Origin: Apostichopus japonicus
Taxonomy: Eukaryota > Echinodermata > Holothuroidea > Aspidochirotida > Stichopodidae
Direction: 5' to 3'
DNA: 64,000 nucleotides
NCBI RefSeq assembly: GCF_037975245.1
Contig: NC_092576.1
Location: 38,091,111-38,155,110 of the forward strand
Of this stretch, positions 48,656 to 60,480 are shown in pieces. How positions within the stretch are numbered: position 1 is the first letter of the stretch; every line of letters begins with the position of its first letter. The position numbers and the translations under genes are program-made. Under the pieces are notes generated by a model. That model was not told where the DNA came from, made no database searches, and saw nothing but the letters and a program-made list of their open reading frames with translations.

Positions 48656-51600
48656 TTATTGTTTATTATTACCCTTCATCGATTGCATGAACATCATTAG
48701 CATGTTTTGCATCTGCTGCTGTTGTTGTGCGAGGTGTTGCTGCATTTGTTGTTGTTGCTGCATAAATTGTTGCTGTGTCTGCTGTTGCTGTTGTTGAAAG
48801 AGTTCAAATCGTCGATCTCTTTCAGCTTCGTCCCTCTTCACCTCTGCTCTTCTCATGGCGAGCTCTTCCTTCCTCATCTCTCTTTCCAACTCCATCTTTT
48901 GATGCAAAAACTGAAGAGCATCACTCCCACTGTTTCTTTTTCTTGGCATATTTTCTTTATCTGCAAAATGCCTATGACAAAACAAGATAAAGGTACATCA
49001 TGAATTTCTTCAATATGACAGACCTGGCAACCAATTTTTGAGACAGAATGAATCCATGCAATCATGCTTGTGTGTGCACATGTGTTTATCTGTATGTATG
49101 TGACACTGCTTGTAAACAAAAGATGCAGGGTTCAACCCCTGTAATACTTTGCAAATTCAGCTGAGGTCAAATATTAAAAACTTTTTTTTCTGAATACCGG
49201 TATACCAACCAACCAACCCCATTTGAGGTAATATGAGTCTCTCACCTCTTCCTTGTCTCCACAAACGATTCACAGGCCCTCTTCTGGACCTCTTGTCCAT
49301 CGAGGCGCATCTGCTCCTCTTCACTAGCATTGGTCTTGGGGAGAAGCTCTGCATCATCTTCTTGGTTGGCCAAGTCTTCCAGAAGCACCCTCAACTCCCT
49401 TTGGCTTTCGGTTTCCTCAGGGCTAATGCCTAAAGCCCTCTTATCTTGAGAGTTGTTCTTCTGCACCTTATTCTTGAGGCTGTTGTACCTATGATTAGAA
49501 TGAAAAACCAAATTAGGAATGTATTGAATCGAAAGAATAAGTGAATCGCCCAGAGAAACCCATCCCATAAAAAAAGTCCCTGGTCAAAAGGTAAACAAAC
49601 CCTCTGATTGGCTCAAAAGATAACAATCTCTTTCTGGCCACGCCCCCTATATATCTTGTACACTTTTAACAATGAATATTCATGACCTATGGAAAAAAAA
49701 AAACTAATGATGCAATCAAAGAATCCAGACGGGTCTACCCTTGCGATACGTGCTAAACATCACCTACGTCTCGTCTCGCACTTGTCTGTACATGAAATGG
49801 AACCACTGAAATTACTGGGGTTAAACCAAATTATAGTCTTAAGTTAAGAAATTGTCGTGAAAATGGAAGGCAACTATGTTCGTCTTGGTACAAACACAAA
49901 CTTATGAGGGCTCTGAGGGTTATATGAGGGTTGTGAGCTACATGACAGTCCAGTATATAGGAAAGAATGCAATGGAAGGTAAAAAGTGAAACATAAATTA
50001 CATAGGAACCACCAGCACCACCAATTGAAATCCCAATTTTTTGGGAAAATGTAATTATTTAGTATGCTGGGAGGATTTTTCTTTTTCCTCTACGGTATTG
50101 TAGAGCATGAATTTAGCTTCTAGCCTCCTTAACATACCTGTCTCTGACAGCCCTTTGGTCCACCTTAAAGGACTGTTTTCTCAATTCGGTGGCCACTCCA
50201 GACCACACCTTGCCTCTTTCTAGACTGCCCCTTCGGAACTGAAATGGGTTTTGCAAGGCAACTTCCTTGCAAAGAATTATATATTTTGCCTCTGTCCATT
50301 TCATGAAAGTCCTGAAATAGATTTAGAAGTGTACTTTGAGATTTATTTAATATTATATTACAGCCCAATAGAGATCAATTTTAACTTGATTTCTCGAAAA
50401 CAAAATGTCTGATATGCATCAAACCTATAAGTATTCTTTATCTTTGTCAAAAATTAGAATGGTTCTTTCCTTGTTTTTCATTACAAAATCCTCAAAGCTG
50501 GTCCAATTTTCTGACAATCATAGATGAACCATCTTACTGTAGATTTTGCTGGAAATCATTTCTAGCATACCTCTATCAGTGCATAGCACACACACAACAT
50601 TTGAGCTCTAAACTTATTTATTTTTAAAATATGGTACTCTGATTTTGTTTCTCCAACAGGAATATGTCATATTTATGATGGTAAATGGGGTTGTATTTCC
50701 AATGGTAGAAAACATTGGAAAATGTAAGAAATAAACAGTCTGCTTGTTTACCAAAAAGCATAAAAAATCCATACAAGACTATTAGACAATCCATACAAAA
50801 CAGTACTGCATGTAGCAGTTACATTTACCTGATTCTGTTTACTTTATCGTTGATATCGCATGTCAACATTGATTTGGTGCTATAAAATTGAATTTTGGGA
50901 CCAGTCATGTGCGGTTGAGTGGCCAGTACAGCCTTTCAACAATTAATAAAAATCCACACACTTGTTTTTCATAACCATTACAACCCTGGAGCGTAAACAC
51001 AAATACTTTTTTTAATTGGAAATCTATCATAATTGGTAATTATGTATGTATATTAGATCCACCTGCAAGCAGGAACTCACGAAAAAGCCTCACTGGCTTA
51101 TCAAAGCCGCAAGCTGACCGAAGTCAGTGTCTTACATTCATATTTAAAGTCCATGATTATGAATTGTTAATTGTCAACAACTCTGTAACTGGACGACATA
51201 CACTAATCTTGGAGTGATTTGAACCGGGGACCTTATGATTGAAAGGCACCGGCGTTAACCACTGAGCTAACACTCCACTTATACCTGCTGCTACTACTAG
51301 GTTTCTTTATTGAGGAACTTGAACCCGCTGAAGCTTCATTACTATCTGAGTTGACAGCAGGCTGTTGAAATATGATGGAAAAAATCAATCAAAATATAGT
51401 AACTCAAAGCAAAATATCCTCTGATATACAGTATGTCACAGTGGATTTGTACGCAATGTATATAAAACATTGTGATGTTTCACTAATTTCGAGCAATCAA
51501 ACACTCTAAATTATGCACAGTCTTTTCTGCAGCAGAATTCTTCTATTTTAAGAGAAGCTAATCATATAATACGAAAGAACAGGCATCAATCGTAAGTTGT

Positions 51601-52031
51601 GTTTTAAGCCAGGCTGATTCCATAATGGTGTTTAACAACCCAAATATGCATTATTGGCAAAAATAAGTTGGTTTTTGAGGTGGTATAGCCTTTGCCCCAT
51701 ATTTTGCGGGATGACTTTATAGCTGACCTAGTACATGATTGCTTGTAAACGGTAGTGTGAGGGCTGACCCACTACACTCAGCCAGCTATGCCTAGGTCCT
51801 AGTTTAGGCCAGATGTTAAATTGTATGTTAGGCTGCCGCTACTTCAACTTGTCGATGTGAAAGTCTGTAGTGTAACCACCCAACAACAGTCAGAATTGAG
51901 GAGTATAATTAGTATACACACTGGCAGTACGTAAATTCCGAGCCATTTTATACTTAAACGTCAAATTTGGAATAGAAATACCAAGAACTTACTGAATTTG
52001 TAAGCTCGACTAGCCCAAATTGTTCGTCCAT
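48656..52031 (-). CDS. Harbinger Myb/SANT-like partner protein (5 exons)
   Basis: Exons on the minus strand: 52031-51993, 51361-51285, 50311-50138, 49488-49246 and 48971-48656. All have GT..AG borders and compatible phases; together they are 849 bp (282 residues plus stop). The ATG at 52031 starts MDEQFGLVELTNS. A Ser-rich linker follows (SSSSIKKPSSSSR), then a Myb/SANT-like domain (FMKWTEAKYIILCKEVALQN, GKVWSGVATELRK, VDQRAVRDRYNSL). An acidic stretch follows, and the C terminus is a long charged coiled coil (LERERE-type; EMRKEELAMRRAEVKRDEAE) ending in Gln-rich repeats. In Harbingers this protein binds subterminal DNA and brings the transposase into the nucleus. The intact frame suggests recent activity. 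A SINE lies in its second intron. Confidence 0.88.
51060..51276 (-). mobile_element. tRNA-derived SINE
   Basis: The minus strand starts GGAGTGTTAGCTCAGTGGTT. It has a pol III A-box-like TAGCTCAGTGG (51259-51269) and a B-box GGTTCAAATC (51216-51225), followed by about 150 bp of unrelated body containing gcggctttgataagccagtg. The T-arm and D-arm pair poorly, so this is a tRNA-like head and not a functional tRNA. It is inserted in intron 2 of the Harbinger Myb-like gene. Confidence 0.75.
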
Positions 52032-52742
52032 CTTGACAATAACAACAAAATTGTGACGTCACATGTAATCGAAGTTGCCGTTTTCACGACAACGGGAAAT
52101 ACCCTGGACACCCGGTGTAAAATTTCAGGGACAACGGGAAGTCGACGTAGACGCATGCGCATAACACATACGTGTCGTCATTTCGTTGTAGAGAGCTCCG
52201 CGTCGTGAAATCTAAAGCTGCCTAGTGTCATAGACACGCGTCCCCATCATTATCCAAGACTGATCTGCGCCCATGCGCAAAACTGTCGATGTGTGAGGTG
52301 TTCGGTTTCGGAAATATCTGGTATATTTTTATTTCCTTCAACAAAATTTTTAGTAGCCGTCTGAATTTTCGAAATTCCCTAACCAACATTCTTCATCATA
52401 CTCGTGTGCAATTTTGACCCGTCTGTTAGGATTTGAAGGAGGTTTTTCTATATCGGTTGTCCATAGATGATATTTTGTGCAACATTACGGGTATGTTTTG
52501 AAGTGAATTTATTCACGAGAATTGTGAATTTTCAAATTCTGAACAGTGGGGTAGACGGATATTGTGGGCCGCGATGAAGAATCACCTACAAAAGCAATGA
52601 TCCACAGGATATGTGATGAAGTCGAACATGATGTGTGACTGGTGACAATCTTCAAAAAAGTTATAGATTAGAAAAAAAAGTATTTGGAAAAAACTTGGTT
52701 CTCAGGCAAAAGTGTACATATGGTTGGTCAGTTTCAAGCCCG

Positions 52743-52835
52743 AGAAGTGCCATTTCCGGTGATCTGGGGGTACCAAAACCAGAAATTTGCTTGTACGCTG
52801 CGCGCCAACCAATGGTGGCGCTCCGCTTAGATAGT
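52743..52835 (+). repeat. Dispersed about 95-bp module, copy 4 of 5
   Basis: agaagtgccatttccggtga ... ggcgctccgcttagatagt, followed by a C-run and a hAT-like end (tcctgcatacgcccctg, ending 52880). Confidence 0.85.
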
Positions 52836-52905
52836 AGTACGCCCCCCCCCCCGGGTTAGAAAATCCTGCATACGCCCCTGGTTAAATGCAGCTTTTCAAG
52901 GCATG

Positions 52906-52999
52906 GGCAGTGCCATTTACTGCGATCTGGGAGGCAATATTTGCCAAAAAATTATTGTGCACTTCGCGCAAACTTATGGTGGCCCTCCACTTAGATAGT
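52906..52999 (+). repeat. Dispersed about 95-bp module, copy 5 of 5
   Basis: ggcagtgccatttactgcga ... ggccctccacttagatagt. The most diverged copy, followed by a C-run and the right TIR of the outer hAT-like element. Confidence 0.8.
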
Positions 53000-53083
53000 G
53001 AGCCAGCAGTTATGACTTTTTATTTCATCAATGGCCTGCAACCCCCCCCCCCCCCCACTTCTGACAAGAAATCTCCGCCACTG

Positions 53084-53091
53084 ATCATCGA
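53084..53091. repeat. Target-site duplication, right (ATCATCGA)
   Basis: Exact match to 44066-44073. Confidence 0.85.
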
Positions 53092-53775
53092 CATTCCAAG
53101 TACATATCAAAATCTTACTGCTTACTACAAAGATACTGGCCAGACAGAACCTACAGGAACTCAGTAACTTACGCGAAATGCAGCTCGTATACCGGTTTCG
53201 TTGCGACACTTTTGTACGGATGCCTGATCCGGACGACGAATGATATAGGCTTGCGCATCATCGTAGGGCAGAAACATGTATGTGTTGACAGTATGGTCGA
53301 TGATGGGTACCGTAGAATGGGTTTTCTGAAAACTACTTCTCTTGACCTCAAAGGAAGTTTGACACGCATGAAATTCCACAGCGATTTTGTTCTCACCAAA
53401 GGCAATCTACGTGCTTTGTTGGAAATTAACGCAATTTCACTTTTAGAGTAATTTTTCCAGACTTCCACCTCTGCTGACCTCAAATGACTGTTGACCCGTG
53501 TCCAATATAATAGGGATCTTCTACACAATATGGGCCATCTACATACTAAGTATGAAATCCTTCCAAGTTACCCCACCTATAAGATATTGTGTTTACAAGC
53601 AGTTTAAGTGGTTTTTAGTTTGACCTCTGGTGACCTCAAATGACCTTTGACCTCCACCAAAAACAATAGTAGTCCTAATATGGGTTACCCACATGTAGAG
53701 TATGAGTTAAATACAAGCTTCAATTATTGAGATATTGTGTTTACAAGAAAGTGTTACATACAAACACGCACACAC
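53092..53775. repeat. Interspersed repeat with tgacctcaaatgac units (target of the outer hAT)
   Basis: At least two diverged units (about 53455-53593 and about 53624-53748) share gacctcaaatgac near their start and gatattgtgtttacaag at their end; a partial unit lies near 53335. The left continuation of this repeat is at about 44020-44073 (ttcaccaaaacaatagggtt). It ends in a CACACA microsatellite. Non-coding. Confidence 0.65.
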
Positions 53776-56700
53776 ACACCCGCAAACCCACACAATCACC
53801 ATCGCATTGATTTCTTCAGCCTTTGGCAAGGAATCAAAAAGAGGCCTGTTTCTGGATATAATGCCCAGAGAACTACAGCAACTGTAATACAATGACTCAG
53901 ACTTTTCTATTTTATTCTTTTTATTTCAAACCAAAAATATAGTATAAATGTAAAAATACACGAGGTACACAAAATATGAATATATAGGTTAAGAGAAAAG
54001 ATGTGATCAAGAGCTTGAAATAAACTTAATTGAAATGTACTGTAAAAATCATTACAATCCCAGCTGTCTATACCACTCCACCCCCTCCGAAGACTTAATA
54101 ATAGTAATAATGATGACAACAACGATTTTCCAATAATAAAAATAATAATAATAATAATAATCATGATAACGATAACGATGATGATGACGATAATAATAGT
54201 AACAACATCAATAATAATAAGAATGATGATAATGACAATAATAATAATAGTATTTATAGTAACAACAACAACGATAATAATAATAACAATAAGAATGATG
54301 ATGAATAATAATATTTAGGGCATTTATACATTAAGTTGCCCATGGATTGATGTACCTGAAACTCTCGACCCGCCCACCCTCCCCACCTCACCCCTCCGCT
54401 TTTCTTAGTGGATGTGTGCAAGTTATTATGGTTCACTATTTCACTCAACAAATGCTGTAACATGCTTGGACCACATAAACACTGAATGCTCCAAACCACC
54501 GTACTTCAGATGTTGTCAGCAACTGTTTCCATCGTCGCGGCATTTCAAGAAATACACTTTGCATTGAATTGGTGCCTTCATGAATAAAATGTAGTAAAAT
54601 AAACGAATAGTTAGGAAGCAATACAATATATTTTGTAGATATCAGGAAGTTAAAAAAAAATCAACAACTGTTCATAACTTTCTGCAGATCATTTCTCATG
54701 TTTTTGCTTTGTCGTGGCTCCTGCTTCAAGGTGTCCTGGGTATTACAGGGTATTAAACAAAGTCTTTGCCCACGAAACCATGAGTATGAAGCATTGAAAT
54801 CAATGATTTTTTAATTATTTCTAGAAGTTTATACTCTTACTCATATGCTATGATGATGATATGATGGATGGCTAGTTCTCAATTAAAAAAGAACAAATTA
54901 AAACCATTAGATAAACACAGTCATTTCACATACTGAGAGGTGCCTTGTACTTACTGCATTGGTCAGGAGAGAAAACCCATAGGTTACCATTATGTTTAAA
55001 GTTAAGTCTCTATTTTTCCATTTCTTCTTTGTTTTAAATGATTTGCTTGTAACCCTATCAAGAATATTGTTTCCCAGAAGACATACTGTGTTTATGCTTC
55101 TAATTGGCAACACCTCTCAGTTTTAGTCAGATACCCCCACCCCCTCAACCTCCACCCTAAAGTACTACAAAGTTCTGACTGACAGGTGGTGGTTCCCAGT
55201 GTCAGCCACTATAGAATAACAATACTTGTCCATACTTTTGGGGGTATTTTGGCACAGAGATTAGTCAAACTTTTGGCTTTAAAGGTAGTCAGTATAGGTC
55301 CCAAATTATAGCATGCTATAACTGCTAGAAGTTTTCAAAAAGTACTTTCCTGGAGGTCTTTACTATACAAACTGTTCTAAGAAATTGTTAAGGACACACA
55401 AGATGACTAAATATCCCAGTTAGGAAATTTCCTCAAAGTTTGTAATGAAAAAAAAGTTTAATAATTTTGACCAAAGGTGACCATATTTGAATATCTAGCA
55501 TATTTGGGGCCATTATAGCATACCTTTAAGAGGAACCCCACCTGGAATTAGTGATATACTTGAAACACTCTCAATGCATATTTACTTTCTTTTCCCGGCC
55601 TCTGTATTGCATAAACATTTTACTCATTAACTTTTTCCTTGCAAGGATATAAAGAAATTCCAAGAGACCTTTACATAGCCACAGGAACGGTGATACCAAT
55701 TTATGTGTTCATTATGCTGTCCCCAATTCCCACCCCACTCACTTCCTCACATATTGTCATTTTGTTATATATTATCAAGAGATAATTGCTATTGCAGTTG
55801 AAGTCTCCTTTTTACTGGACACTGCCTTGATATACTATTCTATATGAGATCAACCTCACCTTCTAGTTTTACAGACACACTCACTATGCAAAACATTAAC
55901 TATACTGTATGTGGATATGAATCCAATTATTCATAAAGTACCTGCACTTTTTGAGGTAATGTTGCTCCATAGGCATATGTATGCTGTGTCCACCACTTTC
56001 CATTTACCAGTTTCAGTATTAAACACTTCTGGGGTGGTACAGTGCCTTAAAATGGACAAAAATTAGACTGATAATATGTGAATCAGTGACTAATGCATGT
56101 CCTTAATGGAAAACTGGGGAACACAGAGTAGCAAATACTAAGTGGGAGAAATTTGGAGAACATTATACAAGATGAATATTGTTCATGATAACTTTATCTG
56201 GGGTGGTGAGTTTCAAAGTTAAGCACAAATGGATTACAAGTGAAAATATGGGTTTATTTCCATGCAGTCATCTAATGGTGCTTATGAACACATTGGCTTG
56301 ACGAGAGGTGCTCAAAAACATCCATTGTTAGCTCAGCCATGACAACATGCTGTAATATTTGCATAGTTCAACAATTTGCACAACTTCATAGTTTCTGATG
56401 AGAAGTGTATGCCTATGTGTGTAATAAAAATTTCTTTTGTTTAAACATATGGGCCTACAGAGCATCCCGGTGGGAAACTGCAGGTCCACTTACTACAGAT
56501 ATTTCCATACACATGGCTAACCAGTTTGCTGAGAGCTGTTCTTCTCTATATATAAATATATATATTAGTTATCCGTTCCAGTAGTTCCAAGATATGAGAT
56601 GGCACCATCCAAACATGTTTCCTTTTAACAGTTTTTGTTGTTTAAACTGAAGTTAGCTGCCGAGCTAACAACTCATTTTGAGTCTTTCATTGGAACACCA

Positions 56701-57559
56701 GTGGATGGTCTATAGTGAAGTCATGATTACATTAAAATTACCCCTACCATTCACATTTGCTGTGTAGAGTGATGGGCAATAGAAAGCGAGATTATCACAG
56801 AGAAAATTCCTATGTACAGTGAACAATGTGAGGAAATTCAACGAGAGCTTTGCCACTGAAAACTCCTGTAATTCCTTTTGTTACAAGTCTCATGATGGTG
56901 CCGAATACTTGACCTTCTCTTTGGAAACTGTTTGGCTGTATGATATCTGTTGATGGAATTGAACCACCTGCTGAATGAATTCTGCATCACCAGAACAGAT
57001 TATATAATGGTCTAACAAGTTCCAAAAAGAAAGAAATCAATTTGGTCTATGTTTCTAGCACCTGGAATTTAAAAACTGAAGTCCAATTTTGGAGTTGAAT
57101 GTCAAATCATCCCTCAATACAATTGCCACACATGGGGAATGAAACTTTGGAGAACCATCACCAGGGGGATGAATGTATGAATATGATGAATCAGTCATGG
57201 ATGTGGAGTAAATCTTCACTATATGGAGAATACATTGCATCCCACACAGCCCACAGATTTTGAGAAGACTTCATCAGGGAAAGAATAATCTTGTGCAACC
57301 TGTAAAAATGTTTTTTTTTTTGCCGACAATGTTATTAAAGGCCAATCACAATTTACAACGAATATCATAACATGTACAGGCCTATTGAAGTTCAATGAGT
57401 TTACACAGTTGGAGACCAAATGTGCATTTCAATATCTCAAACAGACCATTGTTTGTCTTCAAATCTACCATAGGCCTATTTCTGAAATATCATGGGGAAA
57501 TAGGAATAATTAATATCCTCTTATTTGAACAAAATTAGGACTGGAGAAGAAACATTATA
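53776..57559. other. Non-coding stretch with AAT/GAT microsatellite
   Basis: Contains an (AAT)n/(GAT)n/(AAC)n microsatellite complex at about 54095-54310. No ORF with a recognisable domain, no RNA gene. Confidence 0.5.
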
Positions 57560-57837
57560 CAAAGTGGCTATTCTTACGACTAGTCGTAACAATAATTCCC
57601 TTTCATGCATGCGCAGTTGCTTTAACGCAGCTATTTTTACGACTAGGAGTACTATTTTTACGACTAGGAGTAACAATATTTCCCAGTTAGGGGTTGGGTT
57701 AGGGTTAGGTTAGGGGTAAGGGTTACCGCTACTACATGCGAAGTTGCTTTATTTACTTCATAGTGCATGAATTCGCCAATGTTGTAAGAATAGTTAATAA
57801 ATCATTGTTACGACTAGTTGTAAGAATAGCCACGGCC
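57560..57837. mobile_element. MULE-like miniature element with 9-bp TSD and telomere-like core
   Basis: The terminal inverted repeats share GTGGCTATTCTTACGACTAG (one substitution in the right copy) and continue gtcgtaacaat. The perfect 9-bp direct repeat AACATTATA flanks the element (57551-57559 and 57838-57846), the duplication length typical of Mutator-like elements. The interior has two ttacgactaggagta units and a telomere-like ttaggg-rich stretch at about 57686-57724. There is no coding capacity. Confidence 0.8.
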
Positions 57838-58377
57838 AACATTATAAAGCTAGACCAACCTGTCTGGAAGATCCACACGAATCTTCAACACGTCCCTCAT
57901 CATGAATTTCGTTTTCAGATAATTAGGTGCAGATGCTATATGAGCTGTAAACGTTAACATAAACTTAAGTGCTAGGCCTTTGCCTATTTAATTATTAGGG
58001 CCTAGCCTACTCCAGTCTCACTCTGTGTGTAACTTGAAGTCATATGGACGACTTGTCAAGTAACGCAATAACATTATTCTGTGCAAATCCGACCACTTTT
58101 ACTTGGTAGTCCTCAACACAGTCACCGGGCACACATGCATTGCGTTCATATCAAAAACAGGAACTGAAGGCTTCACTTGTTTGGTTGATAAAGTGACTGT
58201 TAGTATGGGCTTTGGCTATTACTAACGTAATTCCATGTACACCACTGAAACCGGGGTCGGCATAAGGGCGCAGACATGTTGTTTATCCAGGTAATGCCTG
58301 CGATTGGCTGAAACCCTAAATCTTCTCTGAGATCTATTTTGATTGGTGCTAACATTCTGTGACAACGTCGTAGTGCG

Positions 58378-58485
58378 AGCAGCAGTATTTTGATAACGTT
58401 GGAACTGGGATAAGTCTTTGTCTGGAAGGCCGTAGAGGAGCAAGTTACATGTGTCTAATCTAGTACTGAAAAAAATCAACATGAA
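58378..58485 (-). pseudogene. LINE ORF fragment, minus strand (copy 3)
   Basis: The minus strand reads STRLDTCNLLLYGLPDKDLS and then QFQRYQNTAAR, a typical segment near the C-terminal end of CR1/L2-like RT proteins. It is the same family as 9016-10315 and 36712-37965, which carry the next residues (LIYLVPRFHQ). It breaks off at about 58378 into the block shared, inverted, with 37968-38055. Confidence 0.75.
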
Positions 58486-59384
58486 CTAACCTACCGGTGG
58501 TATCAGTGTCGAGAAACCGTCGTATTCTGCTGATCTTTTTACGAGCTATATAATACCCTATATTTTGAAGAAAAATATATTAACAGAATATATTATTACA
58601 GAATATATTATATATATAATTATATATTATATACAGAAAGTCTGCCATGTGAATTGATATGATTATTAATTTCATCACGAAACGTCCAACAAAAAGTAGT
58701 GTTTCGATTTCAGTGTTACGCAATAGAGAACTTGGTTTAATCAAATATTTGAACTGTCAAAGCAGATCATGTTCACTACAGGCACCACGTTTCCAGTGGT
58801 TACCCTTTTTGTTTACGGCATATTGTATTCATATGTCAATGCTTCGTTACGTCTTTCGGTATTCAAGGGCATTTGTCACTGTTTACTCCTGTTAAATAAT
58901 CTGTAAATTAAACGATGTGTATCCATGACAGGAATGTATTACTTAAGATCATAGAACTTTCACACAGAAATACACAAGATAATGTACGTTACTGTTGTAC
59001 TTCAGCATTACATTTGTCTCGAAAGCTAAATATGAAGATCAATATTTCTATGTTTTAATATACGTTTACCCAACTGGGTAGATAGAAGTATTTTTTTTGT
59101 GTTAAATAATGATAACAATGAATACATATCATCTTAAACTACGAACTTGATTGCCTTTAATACTTACTTATAAAAGTTAGCAAACCATTTCACAAACGTG
59201 TTTTACTACGTTTACCCAATCTGTCCTGTTTGTCAATTGTAATAATATATTAAACGACCAACCAATGTTGATCTTAAGTGACCTCTTTAACTTGGACTTT
59301 ATAAAACGAAATTCATGGTTCTTACGTATTGATGGTAAAGTATACATGTAGTAAATATAAGTGTGGCTGTAATTATGATTACGA

Positions 59385-60480
59385 AATGAAAGCTCGAGGG
59401 TTTTCTGCTAAAAGGCATAACCAGTCATGGACTAACCTATTCCTGATATTCCTGACTCACCAGTCAACAAAGACTTTTCCAGTCAAGGCTCATCACTCTC
59501 ACAAAAGAAATCTCCCGCATAGACGCGCGATCAAAACGCCACCTATCAACTCAAGGTCCAAAGAGACCCACCTAGACTCCCGGGGTTACTGAACCACTCG
59601 GAGGAGTTTACTGATTCTTGGAATCAAGTACTCCAAAGGGCAGTTAGGACACTCCGTGGAATCTGGAGAGAAGAATTATCCCGCCAAGCTAAAAGGCAAC
59701 GTGAGCGATTTCTATAAAAGAAATCAAGAGCCGAAACAGACTTAGAGTCAACTATAGAAGCTCCTGAGGCAAACCGATATGTCCGATCAGTGAAAGCTAC
59801 TAAGAGCTCCGAAAAATTCCGCACCACCAACAGAGAGCTACAGACTACAAGAAGTCACTCCAATAGCCCAATGTCTTCGAAAAGAAGCAGAAACACTAAA
59901 AAAGTTCGTAAAGATTCTATTAGACAGAAACATGTCCAATATAGAGTTTATTGTGCAGAGAAAAGGTCTGAAATTCAGAGCAATTCCAGAAAAAAAACCT
60001 AAACGAAGTAATCTTCTCAAGTCATTGAAAGACCTAAAAAGAAAAATGGTAATCCGCTTCATCATACTAAAACGCATTTGAAAAAAAAAAACACTTTTGA
60101 AACATTGGCATTTAATCTCGCAACACGCGGAATTATCCAAACTGTTTCCAAAAGAACCGATTCTAGCCTACAAAAAGGCCCAGAATCTCAAAGATTTACT
60201 TGTTAACTCAAGGAATCAGCTGACTCTCGAGGTTTACACAAAGCTCTTTTAGATGCTCTTATAGTTTCACTATGAGTCCATAAAAACTCGTGCACAGAAA
60301 ATATATGCATTTTGAGAACGAGACGCCCAGGCCGAATATAAAATATAAAATATTCAAAGGCTACTACTGATGTAGCTTCTCCTATGAAGTTTGACAGCAG
60401 AAACAGTTCTAGTTGGTCATAAGAACCTACGCTAGTCTCTCCTAATATTAACAGTACACTAAATTCACCTAATAGGTGCA
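59385..60480 (+). pseudogene. Degraded coding remnant of unknown element
   Basis: Present only in duplication copy 2. Several frames carry protein-like, highly charged segments between stops and shifts, for example RAVRTLRGIWREELSRQAKR near 59635-59695 and NMSNIEFIVQRKGLKF near 59930-59980. The composition and frame damage suggest a dead mobile-element protein, but I do not recognise the family and assign no function. Confidence 0.4.

Larger units (their letters stand above)
45165..52222. mobile_element. PIF/Harbinger DNA transposon, near-complete (about 7.06 kb)
   Basis: The left TIR GGAGCTTTAGATTGCACGAC (continuing gcggag, to 45190) and the reverse complement of the right end (GGCAGCTTTAGATTTCACGA...cgcggag, 52196-52222) match over about 26 bp, with one indel and one substitution. 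Flanking trinucleotides are TAA (45162-45164) and TAG (52223-52225), close to the 3-bp TWA-type duplication of Harbingers. The element encodes both expected proteins: a DDE transposase on + and a Myb/SANT-like protein on -, in convergent orientation. It is inserted directly after a dispersed module copy inside the middle element. Confidence 0.9.
44660..52275. mobile_element. Middle nested element (TIR CATGGGCGCAGATC)
   Basis: CATGGGCGCAGATC at 44660-44673 and its exact reverse complement at 52262-52275. The subterminal acgcgtcccc also recurs in mirror positions. Flanking octamers ctccaaac and cgcaaaac match at 6 of 8 positions, compatible with a decayed 8-bp TSD. Removing the Harbinger leaves about 560 bp, a non-autonomous element. 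It contains the module copy at 45071-45162. Confidence 0.75.
44074..53083. mobile_element. Outer hAT-like element (TIR CAGTGGCGGAGA, 8-bp TSD), host of nested elements
   Basis: CAGTGGCGGAGA at 44074-44085 and its exact reverse complement TCTCCGCCACTG at 53072-53083 are flanked by the perfect 8-bp duplication ATCATCGA. A CAG start and an 8-bp TSD are hallmarks of the hAT superfamily. If one TSD is removed, the flanks join into a continuous copy of another repeat family (accaaaacaatag on the left, attccaagtacatatc on the right). No hAT transposase is seen, so it is non-autonomous; without the nested elements it is about 1.4 kb. Subterminal G-runs and C-runs are present at both ends. Confidence 0.85.

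Noticed and set aside
48707-49003. 98-codon Leu-rich plus-strand ORF
   Set aside because: It is the antisense shadow of the Gln-rich C terminus of the Harbinger Myb-like protein.
51205-51276. tRNA gene on the minus strand
   Set aside because: A and B boxes exist, but the T and D stems do not pair and a SINE body follows the head directly.
57686-57724. True telomere or interstitial telomere fusion
   Set aside because: Only a few degenerate ttaggg-like units, enclosed in a mobile element with its own TIRs and TSD.
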